Positions 4,583 through 5,570 of a DNA stretch of 5,570 nucleotides are shown here, piece after piece. Positions within the stretch are counted from its first letter, which is position 1; each line of letters opens with the position of its first letter. The notes under the pieces were generated by a model. That model saw only the letters and a list, made by a program, of their open reading frames with translations, was not told where the DNA came from and did no database searches. This DNA comes from Desulfobulbus sp. (GTDB lineage: Bacteria; Desulfobacterota; Desulfobulbia; Desulfobulbales; Desulfobulbaceae). The position numbers and the translations under genes were made by a program. The stretch lies in contig JAUVLX010000246.1 in NCBI GenBank assembly GCA_030600525.1, positions 1-5,570 of the forward strand, written 5' to 3'.

Positions 4583-5570
4583 TTAAATAATTTTTGATTG
4601 CTCCATGTGCAGCACCAGATCCAGCATACGGTTAGAATAGCCCCACTCGTTATCGTACCAGCTCATTATCTTTACACTCTTACCAAGGACACGGGTACAC
4701 AGGCCATCCACTATTGAAGAATGGGGATCACCTTGAAAGTCAATGGATACCAGTGGTTCCTCCGTATACCGCAGATACCTGTTTGCTGCAGTTTTCAGGG
4801 CATTATTGACTTCGGGCGCTGTTACCTCACGCTCCACTTCAATGACCACATCCACAAGTGACACATCCGGGGTGGGCACCCTCACTGCAAGCCCGTCAAA
4901 TTTATTTTTCAATTCCGGAATAACCAACGAAACCGCAGCAGCAGCGCCTGTTTTGGTTGGCACCATGGAGGTGGCAGCTGCCCGTGCCCGTCGAAGATCG
5001 GAATGGGGAGAATCCAGCAATCGCTGATCCCCTGTATAGGCATGCACGGTCGTCATCAGCCCGCGTTTGATGCCGAAATTATCCAGGATAACCTGGGCTA
5101 CAGGGGCCAGACAGTTAGTGGTGCAGGACGCGTTTGAGACCACATGGTGCAAGGTGGCATCATATTCGTCTTCATTGACCCCCATGACAATGGTTTTTAC
5201 CTTTCCTTTTGCAGGGGCGGAGATAACAACCTTGGTAGCACCTCCATCAATATGTGCTGCTGCAGAGTCGTAGTCACGAAACAGCCCAGTACATTCAAGA
5301 ACATATTCAACTCCGGACTCGCCCCATGGTATGTCCTTGGGGGACCTGTGCCCGCTCACAGGAATAAAACGACCATCGACCACAATACCGTTTTCAGCGG
5401 CCTTAACCTCTTTCTCATAGACCCCCATGACGGAGTCATACTTTATGAGGTGTGCCAGGGTCTTTACATCAGTTAAATCATTGATACCGACAACCTCAAT
5501 GTCAGCAAATGATGCATCTTTACTGAGCGCTCGAAAGATATTACGCCCGATCCTGCCAAACCCGTTAATC
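4583..5570 (-). CDS. gapA: Glyceraldehyde-3-phosphate dehydrogenase, NAD type (5' end cut)
   Basis: GAPDH oxidises glyceraldehyde 3-phosphate to 1,3-bisphosphoglycerate with NAD+ and phosphate, in cytoplasmic glycolysis/gluconeogenesis. The window opens at the Rossmann fingerprint INGFGRIGRNIFRAL, so only about five first residues are missing; the start codon is beyond the right edge. About 328 codons are present, with no lesions. It shows the NAD-site VGINDLTD, whose Asp after Asn is usual for NAD-dependent enzymes. The catalytic SNASCTTNCLAP carries the active-site Cys, and TTVHAYTGDQ carries the His that activates it. Then come SPHSDLRRARAAATSMVPTKTGAAAAV (about half way), VRVPTPDVSLVD and the C-terminal SWYDNEWGYSNRMLDL. 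It ends MEQSKII at TAA (4585-4583). It converges on the small zinc-motif gene, and no other glycolytic gene is visible beside it. Confidence 0.96.
   Translation of the reverse strand, partial: INGFGRIGRNIFRALSKDASFADIEVVGINDLTDVKTLAHLIKYDSVMGVYEKEVKAAENGIVVDGRFIPVSGHRSPKDIPWGESGVEYVLECTGLFRDYDSAAAHIDGGATKVVISAPAKGKVKTIVMGVNEDEYDATLHHVVSNASCTTNCLAPVAQVILDNFGIKRGLMTTVHAYTGDQRLLDSPHSDLRRARAAATSMVPTKTGAAAAVSLVIPELKNKFDGLAVRVPTPDVSLVDVVIEVEREVTAPEVNNALKTAANRYLRYTEEPLVSIDFQGDPHSSIVDGLCTRVLGKSVKIMSWYDNEWGYSNRMLDLVLHMEQSKII

Noticed and set aside
4743..5476. Plus-strand open frames opposite gapA
   Set aside because: They are antisense to a fully conserved GAPDH; their composition reflects codon bias of gapA.

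Overview
The window looks like chromosomal DNA of a Gram-negative anaerobe, most likely of the Desulfobacterota (old Deltaproteobacteria; a Desulfobulbales-type sulfate reducer or sulfur disproportionator is a reasonable guess). This is inferred from gene style and apparent selenocysteine use; there is no rRNA or other marker gene to prove it.

Layout: (1) 1-200, minus strand: start of a cation diffusion facilitator (CDF, FieF/YiiP-like), cut by the left edge. (2) 201-403: divergent intergenic region. (3) 404-2178, plus: an SLC13-family permease with two central RCK_C/TrkA-C domains, split by a one-base deletion near 995-1000. (4) 2302-2859, plus, possibly to 2922: a FrnE/DsbA-like thiol oxidoreductase. 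Its expected CPWC active site is encoded as TGA-Pro-Trp-Cys, so it is probably a selenoprotein (UPWC). A hairpin with bacterial-SECIS geometry lies at 2352-2374. (5) 2976-4152, plus: metC, cystathionine beta-lyase, recognisable end to end but broken by two one-base deletions and an in-frame TAG. (6) 4257-4430, plus: an unnamed 57-residue protein with two DnaJ-like CxxCxG zinc motifs, with its own promoter, a strong Shine-Dalgarno and a terminator. (7) 4583-5570, minus: gapA, glyceraldehyde-3-phosphate dehydrogenase, converging on the small gene and missing only its first few codons at the right edge.

The FrnE and metC genes are co-directional, 53-116 bp apart depending on which stop ends frnE, and share a thiol/sulfur theme, so they may be co-transcribed. 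The other genes look like separate units.

The best find is the FrnE-like selenoprotein, whose true start lies 147 bases upstream of the longest conventional ORF. The main caution is a cluster of five lesions between about 995 and 3720: three one-base losses, each repaired by adding one base to an existing short run, plus TAA and TAG codons inside otherwise conserved reading frames. gapA, the CDF fragment and the small zinc gene are clean. The lesions may be sequencing errors or recent decay. The TGA differs from them because it falls exactly on the catalytic cysteine codon and has a matching hairpin downstream.
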